Below, in pieces: positions 42,597 through 51,362 of a stretch of 63,321 bases of DNA. The DNA is from Ruminococcus sp. CAG:563 (GTDB lineage Bacteria; Bacillota; Clostridia; Oscillospirales; Acutalibacteraceae). The DNA lies in the NCBI GenBank assembly GCA_000434915.1, contig FR882086.1, positions 30,822 through 94,142 of the forward strand, in the 5' to 3' direction. Position 1 is the stretch's first letter, and each line of letters opens with the position of its first letter. The position numbers and the translations under genes were made by a program. The notes under the pieces were generated by a model, which saw nothing but the letters and a program-made list of their open reading frames with translations, searched no databases and was not told where the DNA came from.

Positions 42597-42632
42597 GAAA
42601 AAAACGGCAAACACTTTCGTGTCTGCCGTTAA
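42596..42632 (-). terminator. Terminator of the S10-spc-alpha cluster
   Basis: On the minus strand AACGGCA/TGCCGTT (42630-42624 with 42609-42603), extended by an inner ACAC/GTGT stem, followed by a run of seven T's. It lies 20 bases after the rplQ stop. Confidence 0.85.
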
Positions 42633-42652
42633 TTATACGGATTTATACCTGA

Positions 42653-43009
42653 TTATTTCGACTCGGTGTCAACCAGCTCGATGATGCACATTTCAGCAGC
42701 ATCACCACGGCGAGCACCTGTCTTAATAATGCGGCAATAACCGCCGTTTACGTCCTTATATTTCGGAGCAATTTCATCAAAAAGCTTCTTAACAACGTCC
42801 TCTTTAGTAACGTATGCTAAAACCTGTCTTCTTGAATGAAGTGTATTATCCTTAGCAATGGTAATCATTTTCTCAGCCATTGCACGAACTTCCTTTGCTC
42901 TCGTAACGGTGGTCTCTATTCTGCCGTTCTCTAAAAGGTATGTTACCATGCCTCTGAGCATTGACTTGCGATGGTCACTTGCTCTTCCAAGCTTTCTGGC
43001 TCCTGGCAT
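42653..43009 (-). CDS. rplQ: 50S ribosomal protein L17
   Basis: A 118-residue protein of the large subunit near the tunnel exit. GRASDHRKSMLRGMVTYL (N-term) and TRAKEVRAMAEKMITIAK are family signatures. It is the last gene of the ribosomal cluster, 56 bases after rpoA and just before the terminator. Normal bacterial short form. Confidence 0.97.
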   Translation of the reverse strand: MPGARKLGRASDHRKSMLRGMVTYLLENGRIETTVTRAKEVRAMAEKMITIAKDNTLHSRRQVLAYVTKEDVVKKLFDEIAPKYKDVNGGYCRIIKTGARRGDAAEMCIIELVDTESK

Positions 43010-43065
43010 TAAAAGTCACTCCTTTACCGTTAGTGTGTTGTTTGTTTTAATTACAGCTTTGACGA

Positions 43066-44016
43066 TTAGTCGTCATCCCTGCGAAGATCGTATCCGAGGG
43101 AAGCAAGCTTTGCAACAACCTCATCAAGCGACTTTCTGCCAAGGTTACGAACCTTCATCATATCGTCCTCGGACTTACCGATCAAGTCCTCTACTGTATT
43201 GATTCCTGCTCTCTTCAAGCAGTTAAAAGAGCGCACAGACAGGTCAAGTTCCTCAATGGTCATCTCCAAGACTTTTTCCTTGCCATTCTTACTCTTCTCA
43301 ACCATTATCTCAGTTTCAAAAGCCTCATCAGAGAGATCTCCGAAAAGACTGAGATGCTCGTTGAGGATCTTGGCGCCCAGAGAAACGGCTTCCTTAGCGG
43401 AAATTGTACCGTTTGTCCACACTTCAAGTGTCAGCTTATCATAGTCGGTTATCTGGCCGACACGTGTGTTCTCGACTGTGTAATTTACCTTTAATACCGG
43501 TGAATAGATCGAGTCGATTGCGATAACGCCGATCGGCGGCTGAAGATACTGCTTATTTCTCTCGGCAGAATCATAGCCACGACCGTTGCTGCAGGTCAAC
43601 TCCATTACCACATGAGCGTCACTGTCAAGAGATGCGATGTGAAGATCGGGATTAAGGATCTCAACATCGGAATCTGTCTTGAAGGAGCCTGCGGTGATTT
43701 CACCTTCACCTTTAACATCAACGTACATGGTCTTGGGACCATCGCCGTGAATTTTAAGGATTACGCTCTTCAAGTTAAGAACGATTTCCGTGACGTCTTC
43801 CTTGACGCCGGGGATCGTTGAGAACTCGTGAAGAATTCCGTCAATCTTAACGGAAGTTATTGCGTAGCCCGGCAATGAAGAAAGAAGAACACGTCTGAGG
43901 CTGTTGCCCAGAGTTGTGCCGTAACCTCTCTCCAAAGGTTCTACTACAAATTTACCGTAAGTACCGTCAGGTAAAACATCGGCTGTTTCGATTCTTGGTT
44001 TTTCTATGCCAATCAT
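43066..44016 (-). CDS. rpoA: RNA polymerase alpha subunit
   Basis: A 316-residue subunit. The N-terminal dimerisation domain (about 1-230) includes EPLERGYGTTLGNSLRRVLLSSLPG, and after a short linker the C-terminal domain (about 245-312) with LDLSVRSFNCLKRAGI and RNLGRKSLDEV binds UP elements and activators. Gene order rpsD-rpoA-rplQ is the usual alpha arrangement. Complete, with no oddities. Confidence 0.98.
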   Translation of the reverse strand: MIGIEKPRIETADVLPDGTYGKFVVEPLERGYGTTLGNSLRRVLLSSLPGYAITSVKIDGILHEFSTIPGVKEDVTEIVLNLKSVILKIHGDGPKTMYVDVKGEGEITAGSFKTDSDVEILNPDLHIASLDSDAHVVMELTCSNGRGYDSAERNKQYLQPPIGVIAIDSIYSPVLKVNYTVENTRVGQITDYDKLTLEVWTNGTISAKEAVSLGAKILNEHLSLFGDLSDEAFETEIMVEKSKNGKEKVLEMTIEELDLSVRSFNCLKRAGINTVEDLIGKSEDDMMKVRNLGRKSLDEVVAKLASLGYDLRRDDD

Positions 44017-44052
44017 TCAAAACCCTCCTTGTTGTATTAAGTATACGGTTAA

Positions 44053-44655
44053 TTATTTTGAATAAAGCTCGACGATGAGATGCTCCTCAACGGGGTAGTC
44101 TATATCGTCACGAGACGGCATAGCAATAACCTTACCGGTAAACGCATCATCTGTCTTCTCAAGCCACTTCGGGAGAAGAACAACAGGAGCTTTTTCGCCT
44201 GTAAGCTCTGTGAAAATAGAGCTTGATCTGCTGTTCTCACAAACGGAGATAACCTCACCCGGCTTAACCATGTATGACGGAATGTCTACACGCTTGCCGT
44301 TGATGGTGAAGTGGCCGTGAGAAACGAGCTGACGAGCCTGACGACGAGTTGCTGCAAATCCAAGACGGAAAACAACATTGTCAAGACGGCGTTCGCAAAG
44401 AACAAGGAGATTTTCACCTGCTTTGCCCTGCATCTTCGTAGCCTTTTCATAATATGAATAGAACTGCTTCTCAAGCATACCATATATGAACTTAACCTTC
44501 TGCTTCTCGTTGAGCTGAAGAGCATACTCGGACTTCTTTCTTCTCATCTGACCCTTAGGATTACGGTTTGTTTCCTTATTCTTGTAACCCATAACAGCCG
44601 GAGAAATGCCGAGAGCCTTGCAACGCTTAGCAATAGGCTGCATATTTCTTGCCAT
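44053..44655 (-). CDS. rpsD: 30S ribosomal protein S4
   Basis: A 200-residue primary 16S rRNA-binding protein with the S4 domain RRLDNVVFRLGFAATRRQARQLVSHGHF (about 88-115) read in part here. No Cys zinc knuckle is found in the N-terminus, so it is the zinc-free form. Its place in the alpha operon between rpsK and rpoA is shared with many Clostridia but not with Bacillus, where rpsD is separate. Confidence 0.97.
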   Translation of the reverse strand: MARNMQPIAKRCKALGISPAVMGYKNKETNRNPKGQMRRKKSEYALQLNEKQKVKFIYGMLEKQFYSYYEKATKMQGKAGENLLVLCERRLDNVVFRLGFAATRRQARQLVSHGHFTINGKRVDIPSYMVKPGEVISVCENSRSSSIFTELTGEKAPVVLLPKWLEKTDDAFTGKVIAMPSRDDIDYPVEEHLIVELYSK

Positions 44656-44678
44656 ATCAATATCCTCCTTCTTCTGAA

Positions 44679-45086
44679 TTATACACGTCTTCTCTTCGGC
44701 GGACGGCAGCCGTTGTGCGGGATCGGAGTAACGTCCTTAATAAGGCTTACTTCCAAGCCTGCTGTCTGCAATGCTCTGATTGCAGCTTCACGTCCTGCTC
44801 CCGGACCCTTAACGTAAACCTCAACTGTCTTCATACCATGCTCAATAGCAATCTTAGCGGCAGTCTCGGCAGCGGTCTGAGCTGCGAACGGAGTTGACTT
44901 CTTTGAACCTCTGAAGCCCATCTCACCAGCGCTTGCCCATGATACTGCGTTGCCCTGTGTATCACTGATGGTAACGATAGTATTGTTGAAGGTGGATTGG
45001 ATATGAGCTGCGCCGCGTTCAATGTTCTTACGTTCACGGCGTCTGCGTGTTGCAGTGCCCTTCTTAGCGGAACCCTTAGGTGCCAT
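44679..45086 (-). CDS. rpsK: 30S ribosomal protein S11
   Basis: A 135-residue platform protein. It has ERGAAHIQSTFNNTIVTI in the N-terminal part and the universal tail TPIPHNGCRPPKRRRV. It is 14 bases after rpsM and 23 bases before rpsD. The N-terminal tail is Lys/Arg-rich, as usual for Firmicutes. Confidence 0.98.
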   Translation of the reverse strand: MAPKGSAKKGTATRRRRERKNIERGAAHIQSTFNNTIVTISDTQGNAVSWASAGEMGFRGSKKSTPFAAQTAAETAAKIAIEHGMKTVEVYVKGPGAGREAAIRALQTAGLEVSLIKDVTPIPHNGCRPPKRRRV

Positions 45087-45100
45087 ATTATCCCTCCTAA

Positions 45101-45469
45101 TTACTTCTTCTTGTTAGCAATAGTCTTCTTCGGACCCTTGCGTGTACGTGCGTTTGTCTTTGAGCGCTGTCCTCTAACGGGAAGGCCCTTTCTGTGGCGT
45201 ACGCCACGATAACAACCGATTTCGATAAGTCTCTTGATATCAAAAGCGGTCTCTCTGCGAAGATCACCCTCAACCTTAACGTTGTGGTCAATATACTCAC
45301 GCAGTTTTGCTACATCGTCTTCCGACAGATCCTTAACTCTGATGTCAGGATCTACGCCTGTAGCTGCGATAATGTCGCCGGCAGTTTTACGACCGATGCC
45401 GTAGATATAAGTAAGAGCGATTTCGATTCTCTTCTCTCTCGGCAAGTCAACACCTGATATACGCGCCAT
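45101..45469 (-). CDS. rpsM: 30S ribosomal protein S13
   Basis: A 122-residue head protein that contacts tRNA and the 50S subunit. ARISGVDLPREKRIEIAL at the start, the helix-hairpin-helix YGIGRKTAGDII, and the tail GLPVRGQRSKTNARTRKG are all present. It lies 36 bases after rpmJ, with an AGGTGCA ribosome binding site. Confidence 0.98.
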   Translation of the reverse strand: MARISGVDLPREKRIEIALTYIYGIGRKTAGDIIAATGVDPDIRVKDLSEDDVAKLREYIDHNVKVEGDLRRETAFDIKRLIEIGCYRGVRHRKGLPVRGQRSKTNARTRKGPKKTIANKKK

Positions 45470-45505
45470 TTCTCAGTTGCACCTCCATAAATGGTTTGCG
45501 TCGGA

Positions 45506-45619
45506 TTAGCCCTGACGCTGTTTGTGCTTAGGATTCTCACAGATAACCATGATTTTTCCCTTGCGCTTAATAATCTTGCACTTCTCGCAAATTTTCTTTA
45601 CAGAAGGTCTGACTTTCAT
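45506..45619 (-). CDS. rpmJ: 50S ribosomal protein L36
   Basis: A 37-residue protein: MKVRPSVKKICEKCKI, then RKGKIMVICENPKHKQRQG. Cys11, Cys14, Cys27 and a His form the zinc site, so this is the zinc-binding (C+) form. It lies between infA and rpsM, behind an AAGGAGGGC site, as in other Firmicutes. Confidence 0.97.
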   Translation of the reverse strand: MKVRPSVKKICEKCKIIKRKGKIMVICENPKHKQRQG

Positions 45620-45651
45620 TTGAATGCCCTCCTTGAAAAATTAGCCTTAGC

Positions 45652-45870
45652 TTATTTTGATCGCCATGTTATTCTTCCTTTGGTGAGGTCATATGGCGAA
45701 ACTTCGACCGTCACCTTGTCTCCGGGAAGGATACGAATGTAGTTCATTCTGAGCTTACCGGAAATATGTGCTAAAATCTTGTGTCCGTTTTCGAGCTCTA
45801 CTTGAAATATTGCGTTCGGCAATGCCTCAACAACAACACCTTCAAGCTCAAGCATATCCTGTTTTGACAT
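45652..45870 (-). CDS. infA: Translation initiation factor IF-1
   Basis: A 72-residue OB-fold factor that occupies the ribosomal A site during initiation. MSKQDMLELEGVV, then NAIFQVELENGHKILAHISGKLRMNYIRIL and GRITWRSK are full matches to the family. I place the start at the ATG at 45870, preceded by AAGGAGGTGC; the frame is open further upstream but without reason. Confidence 0.98.
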   Translation of the reverse strand: MSKQDMLELEGVVVEALPNAIFQVELENGHKILAHISGKLRMNYIRILPGDKVTVEVSPYDLTKGRITWRSK

Positions 45871-45883
45871 ATACTGCACCTCC

Positions 45884-46633
45884 TTAAAGCAGAGTGAGTA
45901 TCTTTGGACCGCTCGGTGTAATTGCCACCGTGTGTTCAAAGTGCGCCGACAGCTTACCGTCACGGGTTTTTACTGTCCATCCGTCCGGCAACGTTTTGAC
46001 GTCTGCCTTGCCGAGGTTGATCATCGGTTCAATAGCGATTGTCATGCCCGGCAACAGGCGAACTCCCCTTCCGGGGGTTCCGTAATTCGGAACACTGGGG
46101 TCTTCATGGAGCTTGTGGCCGACGCCGTGTCCGACAAATTCACGAACAACGGAATAGCCTCTCGACTCGCAATGATGCTGTACCGCATAGCCTATATCGC
46201 CGATTCTGCCGCCTGCGACAGCTTTTTCGATGCCCAAAAAAAGGCTCTCTTTTGTTGTGTCGCACAGCCGCTTCGCCTCGGAGCTTATTGCTCCTGCAGC
46301 GAAAGTAGCAGCATTGTCGCCGTTAAAGCCTTCGAGAACCGCACCCAAGTCTATGCTTACGATGTCGCCCTCTTCGATAACACGCTTCTTGCTGGGTATT
46401 CCATGAATAACCTCATCGTTTATGGAAATGCATGCGGTGGCAGGATAGCCGTTATAATTAAGGAAGTTTGGCTTTGCACCGCACTTGATGATATAATCAT
46501 AGGCTATCTTGTCTATCTCAGCCGTGGTTACGCCCGGCTCGACAGCTTCACCTGCCAACTTTAATGCTCCTGCCGAAATGATGCAAGCTTCTCTCATGAG
46601 AGCGAGCTCTCTGTTCGTTTTGAGCACTATCAT
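45884..46633 (-). CDS. map: Methionine aminopeptidase, type I
   Basis: A 249-residue metalloprotease that removes the N-terminal Met of new proteins. The metal ligands can be seen in order: SIDLGAVLEGFNGDNAATF (two Asp), EFVGHGVGHKLHEDP (His), IAIEPMINL (Glu) and SAHFEHTVAIT (Glu). No N-terminal zinc-finger extension. It starts 2 bases after adk and ends 13 bases before infA. Confidence 0.97.
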   Translation of the reverse strand: MIVLKTNRELALMREACIISAGALKLAGEAVEPGVTTAEIDKIAYDYIIKCGAKPNFLNYNGYPATACISINDEVIHGIPSKKRVIEEGDIVSIDLGAVLEGFNGDNAATFAAGAISSEAKRLCDTTKESLFLGIEKAVAGGRIGDIGYAVQHHCESRGYSVVREFVGHGVGHKLHEDPSVPNYGTPGRGVRLLPGMTIAIEPMINLGKADVKTLPDGWTVKTRDGKLSAHFEHTVAITPSGPKILTLL

Positions 46634-46635
46634 GC

Positions 46636-47268
46636 TTAATCCTCCAATGCCTTAAGTGTGAGCGCCGATGTGTCGGCGATCTCCTCCTGGCCTTCAACTA
46701 TTCTGAGAATTCCTTTCTTAGAATAGAAATCTTTGAGCGGCTCTGTCTGCTTGTGATAAACAGCAAGTCTGTCAAGAACCGTTTCGGGAGCGTCATCCTT
46801 ACGCTGAATAAGTTCACCGTCACAAGCATCGCATACGCCCTCAGCCTTCGGAGCTTTATACTCCAGATGGTAAGAAGAACCGCAATCCTTGCAGACACGT
46901 CTGCCCGACATTCTTGCAGCGATTTTCTCATCGGGAACCTCAATATCAATGACCCTGTCAATGATTACGCCCATAGCGTCGAGTGCTTCCGCCTGAGGAA
47001 TCGTGCGTGGGAAACCGTCAAGGATAAAACCGTTTGCACAGTCGTCCTTAGCAAGTCTTTCCTTGATGATGCCGATAACGACATCATCGGGAACAAGCTG
47101 ACCCGCATCCATGAAGGACTTTGCCTTGAGGCCCATCTCCGTGCCCTGTGCGAGGGCTTCACGGATTATATTGCCCGTTGAAATCGCAGGAATGTTAAGA
47201 GCTTTGCAGATAACCTCTGCCTGTGTACCCTTACCTGCACCCGGGGCGCCGAGAAGAATTAATTTCAT
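46636..47268 (-). CDS. adk: Adenylate kinase, zinc-lid form
   Basis: A 210-residue kinase that balances ATP, ADP and AMP. P-loop GAPGAGKGTQAE at 7-18, AMP site FPRTIPQAEALD at about 87, and a lid with CKDCG and CDACDG Cys pairs that bind zinc, a Gram-positive trait. It lies between secY and map. Normal in length and motifs. Confidence 0.97.
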   Translation of the reverse strand: MKLILLGAPGAGKGTQAEVICKALNIPAISTGNIIREALAQGTEMGLKAKSFMDAGQLVPDDVVIGIIKERLAKDDCANGFILDGFPRTIPQAEALDAMGVIIDRVIDIEVPDEKIAARMSGRRVCKDCGSSYHLEYKAPKAEGVCDACDGELIQRKDDAPETVLDRLAVYHKQTEPLKDFYSKKGILRIVEGQEEIADTSALTLKALED

Positions 47269-47285
47269 AATTAACTCCTTTTTAA

Positions 47286-48611
47286 TTAATCAAGAAATCC
47301 CTTATAATGACGCATCATCATCTGAGACTCAAGCTGCTTAACTGTTTCGATTGCAACACCAACAAGGATGATAATCGAAGTACCGCCAAGTGAAACGTTC
47401 ATCGGCTTACCGCAAGCTGATGTGATGAGCTGGAACAGAAGCGGGAAGAGTGCAACAACCGAAAGAAGAAGTGCACCGAGAAGAGTAATTCTTGACAGGA
47501 TCTTCTGAATATAATCGGATGTCGGCTTACCGGGACGGATACCCGGGATAGCACCGCTGTTCTTACGAATATTGTTAGCCATCTCAATCGGGTTGTACTG
47601 AATTGAAGCATAGAAATATGCGAAGAAGATTATAAGAAGGAAATACAAAATCACATATACCCAGCTTGAGCTTGAGAAGAACTTGAAGAAATGGTCATAC
47701 CAGCCTTCGCCCTCCTTAGCACCAACGAAAAGGTTGATTGTCGGAGGAAGGGAGAGGATTGAAGAAGCGAAGATGATCGGCATAACACCTGACATATTAA
47801 CCTTGATTGGAATATGTGTGCTCTGTCCGCCATACATCTTACGGCCAACAACTCTCTTTGCGTACTGAACCGGGATTCTTCTTTCAGCGTTATCCATCCA
47901 AACGATGTAAGCGATCATAAGGATAAGACAAATCGCAACTACAACAGAAAGGACTGAATAAGCGCCGCCGTATGAGAAGTAACCGCCGTTTGCATCGAAA
48001 AGTGAAGCAATGATTGACGGAATTCTCGCAACGATACCGGCGAAAAGAATAATTGAGATTCCGTTGCCGATTCCCTTGTCATTGATCTGCTCACCGAGCC
48101 ACATGATGAGTGCACATCCTGCGGAGAAGCAGAGGATAATAACAAGTGCCTGGAAGATATCGGCAAATACACCGACGTCTTTCATAAGAAGATAATTATT
48201 TCCACGAAGGTAGAAATAGTAAGCTGTACTCTGGAGAAGTGCAAGACCAACCGTTACATAACGAGTGATTGTTGCAATCTTCTTGCGTCCCTCTTCGCCG
48301 TCCTTAGCAAGACGCTCAAGAGCGGGAATAGCGACTGTCAGCAACTGAACGATGATGGAGCTGTTGATGTACGGTGTGATTGACATTGCGAAAATCGTAC
48401 CGTAGTTAAAAGCGTTACCTGTCATCATGTTCAGGTATTCCATGAATGTTCCGGACATCTGTGAGTCGGAGAAGATACCGTTGGCACCCGCTGCGACAAA
48501 CGGAACCGGGATGGCTGCACCGATTCTGAAAATCAGAACGATAATTGCCGTAAATAAAATTTTCTTACGAAGATCTGCGATTTTCCATGCGTTGGCAAGC
48601 GTCCTCAACAT
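47286..48611 (-). CDS. secY: Preprotein translocase subunit SecY
   Basis: A 441-residue core channel of the Sec translocon with ten membrane segments. Landmarks are GIFSDSQMSGTFMEYLNMM in the plug region, SITPYINSSIIVQLL (segment 2), GNGISIILFAGI (segment 4-5) and RKNSGAIPGIRPGKPTSDYI (about 350) in the cytoplasmic loop. It is the exporter for all signal-bearing proteins in this window. It starts a single base after rplO. Confidence 0.98.
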   Translation of the reverse strand: MLRTLANAWKIADLRKKILFTAIIVLIFRIGAAIPVPFVAAGANGIFSDSQMSGTFMEYLNMMTGNAFNYGTIFAMSITPYINSSIIVQLLTVAIPALERLAKDGEEGRKKIATITRYVTVGLALLQSTAYYFYLRGNNYLLMKDVGVFADIFQALVIILCFSAGCALIMWLGEQINDKGIGNGISIILFAGIVARIPSIIASLFDANGGYFSYGGAYSVLSVVVAICLILMIAYIVWMDNAERRIPVQYAKRVVGRKMYGGQSTHIPIKVNMSGVMPIIFASSILSLPPTINLFVGAKEGEGWYDHFFKFFSSSSWVYVILYFLLIIFFAYFYASIQYNPIEMANNIRKNSGAIPGIRPGKPTSDYIQKILSRITLLGALLLSVVALFPLLFQLITSACGKPMNVSLGGTSIIILVGVAIETVKQLESQMMMRHYKGFLD

Positions 48612-48612
48612 T

Positions 48613-49056
48613 TCAAATCACCTCTGCAATTCCGCCCGCAGCCTCGATCTTCTGCTTTGCAGACTCCGAGAAAGCGTTAGCTTTAACTGTGAGCTTCTTA
48701 GTAAGCTCGCCGTTACCAAGGATCTTTACGCCGTCAAAAGAATTCTTAACAAGGCCTGCTGCTCTGAGAGCATCAGTGTCAACGACTGCACCGTTGTCAA
48801 ACTTCTTCTCGAGATCCTTTACGTTGAGAGCAACGATCTCCTTGCGGAATATATTATTGAAACCTCTCTTGGGAAGACGTCTCTGTAAAGGCATCTGGCC
48901 GCCTTCAAAGCCCGGGCGCATACCGCGGCCTGCTCTGGCTTTCTGGCCCTTATGGCCTTTACCTGCAGTTTTACCCTGACCGGAACCTGCACCTCTACCG
49001 ATACGCTTACGCTCCTTTGTTGAGCCGGGCGCCGGTGAAAGTTCGTGCAACTTCAT
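48613..49056 (-). CDS. rplO: 50S ribosomal protein L15
   Basis: A 147-residue protein: MKLHELSPAPGSTKERKR, the Gly-rich extension GRGAGSGQGKTAGKGHKGQ and the globular half with FDGVKILGNGELTKKL. The ATG at 49056 lies behind GGAGGTGCG. The order rpmD-rplO-secY is standard. Confidence 0.97.
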   Translation of the reverse strand: MKLHELSPAPGSTKERKRIGRGAGSGQGKTAGKGHKGQKARAGRGMRPGFEGGQMPLQRRLPKRGFNNIFRKEIVALNVKDLEKKFDNGAVVDTDALRAAGLVKNSFDGVKILGNGELTKKLTVKANAFSESAKQKIEAAGGIAEVI

Positions 49057-49073
49057 AATTCGCACCTCCTTGC

Positions 49074-49253
49074 TTATGCTTCGGTTACATCGATAAGATG
49101 CTGAATTTTCTTTACCTTACCGAGTGTCTGCGGATTGTTCGGCTGAACCGAAACATCTCCGATCTTATGAAGACCAAGTGCATGAGCGGTGGCAATCTGG
49201 TCCTTTTTGCTGCCGATCAAGCTCTTAACGAGCTTTACCTGTACATCTGCCAT
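49074..49253 (-). CDS. rpmD: 50S ribosomal protein L30
   Basis: A 59-residue protein: MADVQVKLVKSLIGSKKDQ, then HALGLHKIGDVSV and a C-terminal KIQHLIDVTEA. It lies between rpsE and rplO with 14- and 17-base gaps. Complete and typical. Confidence 0.96.
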   Translation of the reverse strand: MADVQVKLVKSLIGSKKDQIATAHALGLHKIGDVSVQPNNPQTLGKVKKIQHLIDVTEA

Positions 49254-49267
49254 TTGTACCGCCCTCC

Positions 49268-49768
49268 TTAACCTAAAATTTCCTTAGCTGACTTGTCACG
49301 AACTGCTGCAACCTCGTCAACGTCACGGAGTTTTGAAAGACCGTCAATAGTAGCTCTTACTACATTGCACGGATTGTTTGAACGCAGTGCCTTTGAACGG
49401 ATGTCTCTGATTCCGACGGACTCAACGACAGCACGAACCGGGCCGCCTGCGATAACACCGGTACCGGGAGCAGCCGGCTTGAGAAGTACAACGCCTGCGC
49501 CGTATTTACCGATGATCTCATGAGGAATAGTTGTTCCTCTGAGAGAAACTTTAATAAGGTTCTTCTTCGCATCCTCGATACCCTTACGGATTGCGTCCGG
49601 AACTTCACCGGACTTACCGATACCGAAGCCAACTGTTCCGTTGCCGTCGCCGACAACTACAAGAGCAGCAAACTTGAAGATACGACCACCTTTAACTGTC
49701 TTAGAAACACGGTTGATAGTTACAACGCGTTCCGTAAGTTCCATAGCCGATGCATCAATCTTAGCCAA
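49268..49768 (-). CDS. rpsE: 30S ribosomal protein S5
   Basis: A 166-residue protein with the dsRBD-like N-terminal half (VVTINRVSKTVKGGRIFKF, then GDGNGTVGFGIGKSGEVP) and the C-terminal GTGVIAGGPVRAVVESVG. It helps decoding accuracy. Gap of 18 bases after rplR. Confidence 0.98.
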   Translation of the reverse strand: MAKIDASAMELTERVVTINRVSKTVKGGRIFKFAALVVVGDGNGTVGFGIGKSGEVPDAIRKGIEDAKKNLIKVSLRGTTIPHEIIGKYGAGVVLLKPAAPGTGVIAGGPVRAVVESVGIRDIRSKALRSNNPCNVVRATIDGLSKLRDVDEVAAVRDKSAKEILG

Positions 49769-49786
49769 AAGTAATTCCTCCTTACC

Positions 49787-50146
49787 TTAGAACTTGAGGC
49801 CGCCCTCACGGGCGCCTTCGGCCAGTTCCTGAACACGGCCGTGATATATATAGCCACCGCGGTCAAATACGCATTCTTCAATGCCTTTGTCCTTAGCGCG
49901 CTGTGCGAGTACCTCGCCCACCTTGTGAGCTGCGGCTTTGTTTCCGCCGTATTCCGTGAAATCCTTCTCAACAGTAGAAGCGCTGACAAGTGTTACGCCT
50001 GCCTCGTCATCTATTAACTGAGCGTAGATGTTCTGTAATGAGCGGAATACATCAAGGCGGGGGCACTGAGCTGTGCCGGAGATCTTGTTACGTACTCTCT
50101 GGTGACGTGCAAGTCTCGCCTTATTACTGTCTGGTCTGTTAACCAT
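49787..50146 (-). CDS. rplR: 50S ribosomal protein L18
   Basis: A 119-residue 5S rRNA-binding protein: RHQRVRNKISGTAQCPRLDVFRS, read in part, and the tail FDRGGYIYHGRVQELAEGAREGGLKF-like end are typical. Lies between rplF and rpsE. Confidence 0.97.
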   Translation of the reverse strand: MVNRPDSNKARLARHQRVRNKISGTAQCPRLDVFRSLQNIYAQLIDDEAGVTLVSASTVEKDFTEYGGNKAAAHKVGEVLAQRAKDKGIEECVFDRGGYIYHGRVQELAEGAREGGLKF

Positions 50147-50170
50147 AAGTTTTTCACTCCTTCATTAAGA

Positions 50171-50716
50171 TTATTTGCCACCCTTACCGGCTTTACCTTC
50201 CTTACGGCGGATATGTTCATCAACATACTTGATGCCCTTACCCTTATAAGGCTCCGGAGGACGCTTCTCGCGTACTTCAGCGGCAAACTGACCTACCTTC
50301 TGCTTGTCAGGACCGGAAATAACGATTTTGTTCGGTGAGGGAACTTCGATCTTAATGCCCTCGGGCTGATCCATGAATACCTGATGTGAAAATCCGATAT
50401 TCATTACAAGCTGTGTTCCCTGCATAGCGGCACGATAACCGATACCGTTAATCTCAAGCTCCTTCTTGTATCCGTGAGCAACACCCTCAACCATGTTGGC
50501 GATGAGTGTTCTCGTAAGACCGTGAAGAGATTTGTTGAGCTTTTCATCATTCGGACGAGTAACAACGATCTCGTTGTTCTCAACTGCAACAGCGATATTG
50601 CTGTGCACTGTTCTGGTAAGAGTTCCCTGAGGACCCTTTACGGTAACAGTGCTGCCGTCGATTGTAACATCAACGCCTGCAGGAATTGCGATTGGCAACT
50701 TACCTATACGTGACAT
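50171..50716 (-). CDS. rplF: 50S ribosomal protein L6
   Basis: A 181-residue protein with two related domains; MSRIGKLPIAIPAGVDV at the start and the signature PEPYKGKGIKY near the end. The ATG at 50716 follows GGAGGTGC. The stop of rpsH lies 17 bases upstream. Confidence 0.97.
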   Translation of the reverse strand: MSRIGKLPIAIPAGVDVTIDGSTVTVKGPQGTLTRTVHSNIAVAVENNEIVVTRPNDEKLNKSLHGLTRTLIANMVEGVAHGYKKELEINGIGYRAAMQGTQLVMNIGFSHQVFMDQPEGIKIEVPSPNKIVISGPDKQKVGQFAAEVREKRPPEPYKGKGIKYVDEHIRRKEGKAGKGGK

Positions 50717-50733
50717 TCTAACAGCACCTCCCC

Positions 50734-51132
50734 TTACCAAACGAATGCAAGAACTTCACCGCCGACGTTAGCCTTGCGTGCGTCCTTGTCTGTCATAACG
50801 CCCTTGGATGTGGAAATGATTGCGATACCGAGACCCTTCATGACCTTCGGCATGTCCTCACAACCTGAATAAATTCTCAATCCGGGCTTAGAAACTCTGC
50901 GTAAACCTGTGATGGCTGCGGTCTTGTTCTGACCGTACTTGAGAGCGATCTCGATCATGCCCTGCTTTCCGTCATCCTCAACCTTGAAGCCTTTGATATA
51001 ACCTTCATCAACAAGAATCTGAGCAATTGCCTTCTTCATGTTAGATGCCGGGATTTTGACAGAATCATGTTTTGCAGAACTTGCGTTGCGAATTCTGGTC
51101 AACATATCTGCGATTGAATCTGTAGTTTGCAT
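50734..51132 (-). CDS. rpsH: 30S ribosomal protein S8
   Basis: A 132-residue protein: DSIADMLTRIRNASSAKHD at the start and the signature STSKGVMTDKDARKANVGG at the end. Central to 16S rRNA folding; in E. coli it represses the spc operon. 32 bases after rpsZ. Confidence 0.98.
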   Translation of the reverse strand: MQTTDSIADMLTRIRNASSAKHDSVKIPASNMKKAIAQILVDEGYIKGFKVEDDGKQGMIEIALKYGQNKTAAITGLRRVSKPGLRIYSGCEDMPKVMKGLGIAIISTSKGVMTDKDARKANVGGEVLAFVW

Positions 51133-51164
51133 ACCGTCAACCTCCTTAATGCAATTACTCTAAA

Positions 51165-51350
51165 TTACCAACTTGCTTTCTTAACTCCGGGGATCTGACC
51201 TGCATGAGCAAGCTCCCTGAAGCAGATACGGCATACGCCGTACTTGCGAAGATATGCATGTGGTCTGCCGCAGATCTTGCATCTGTTGTATGCTCTTGAT
51301 GAATACTTTGCAGTTTTGGCCTGCTTAACCTTCATTGATGTCTTAGCCAC
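51165..51350 (-). CDS. rpsZ: 30S ribosomal protein S14, type Z (zinc)
   Basis: A 61-residue short S14 with CKICG and CRICF Cys pairs (about residues 24-43) forming a zinc ribbon. This is the C+ form of Gram-positive bacteria; zinc-free paralogues exist in some species but none is seen here. 12 bases after rplE. Confidence 0.97.
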   Translation of the reverse strand: MAKTSMKVKQAKTAKYSSRAYNRCKICGRPHAYLRKYGVCRICFRELAHAGQIPGVKKASW

Positions 51351-51362
51351 AATTATACCTCC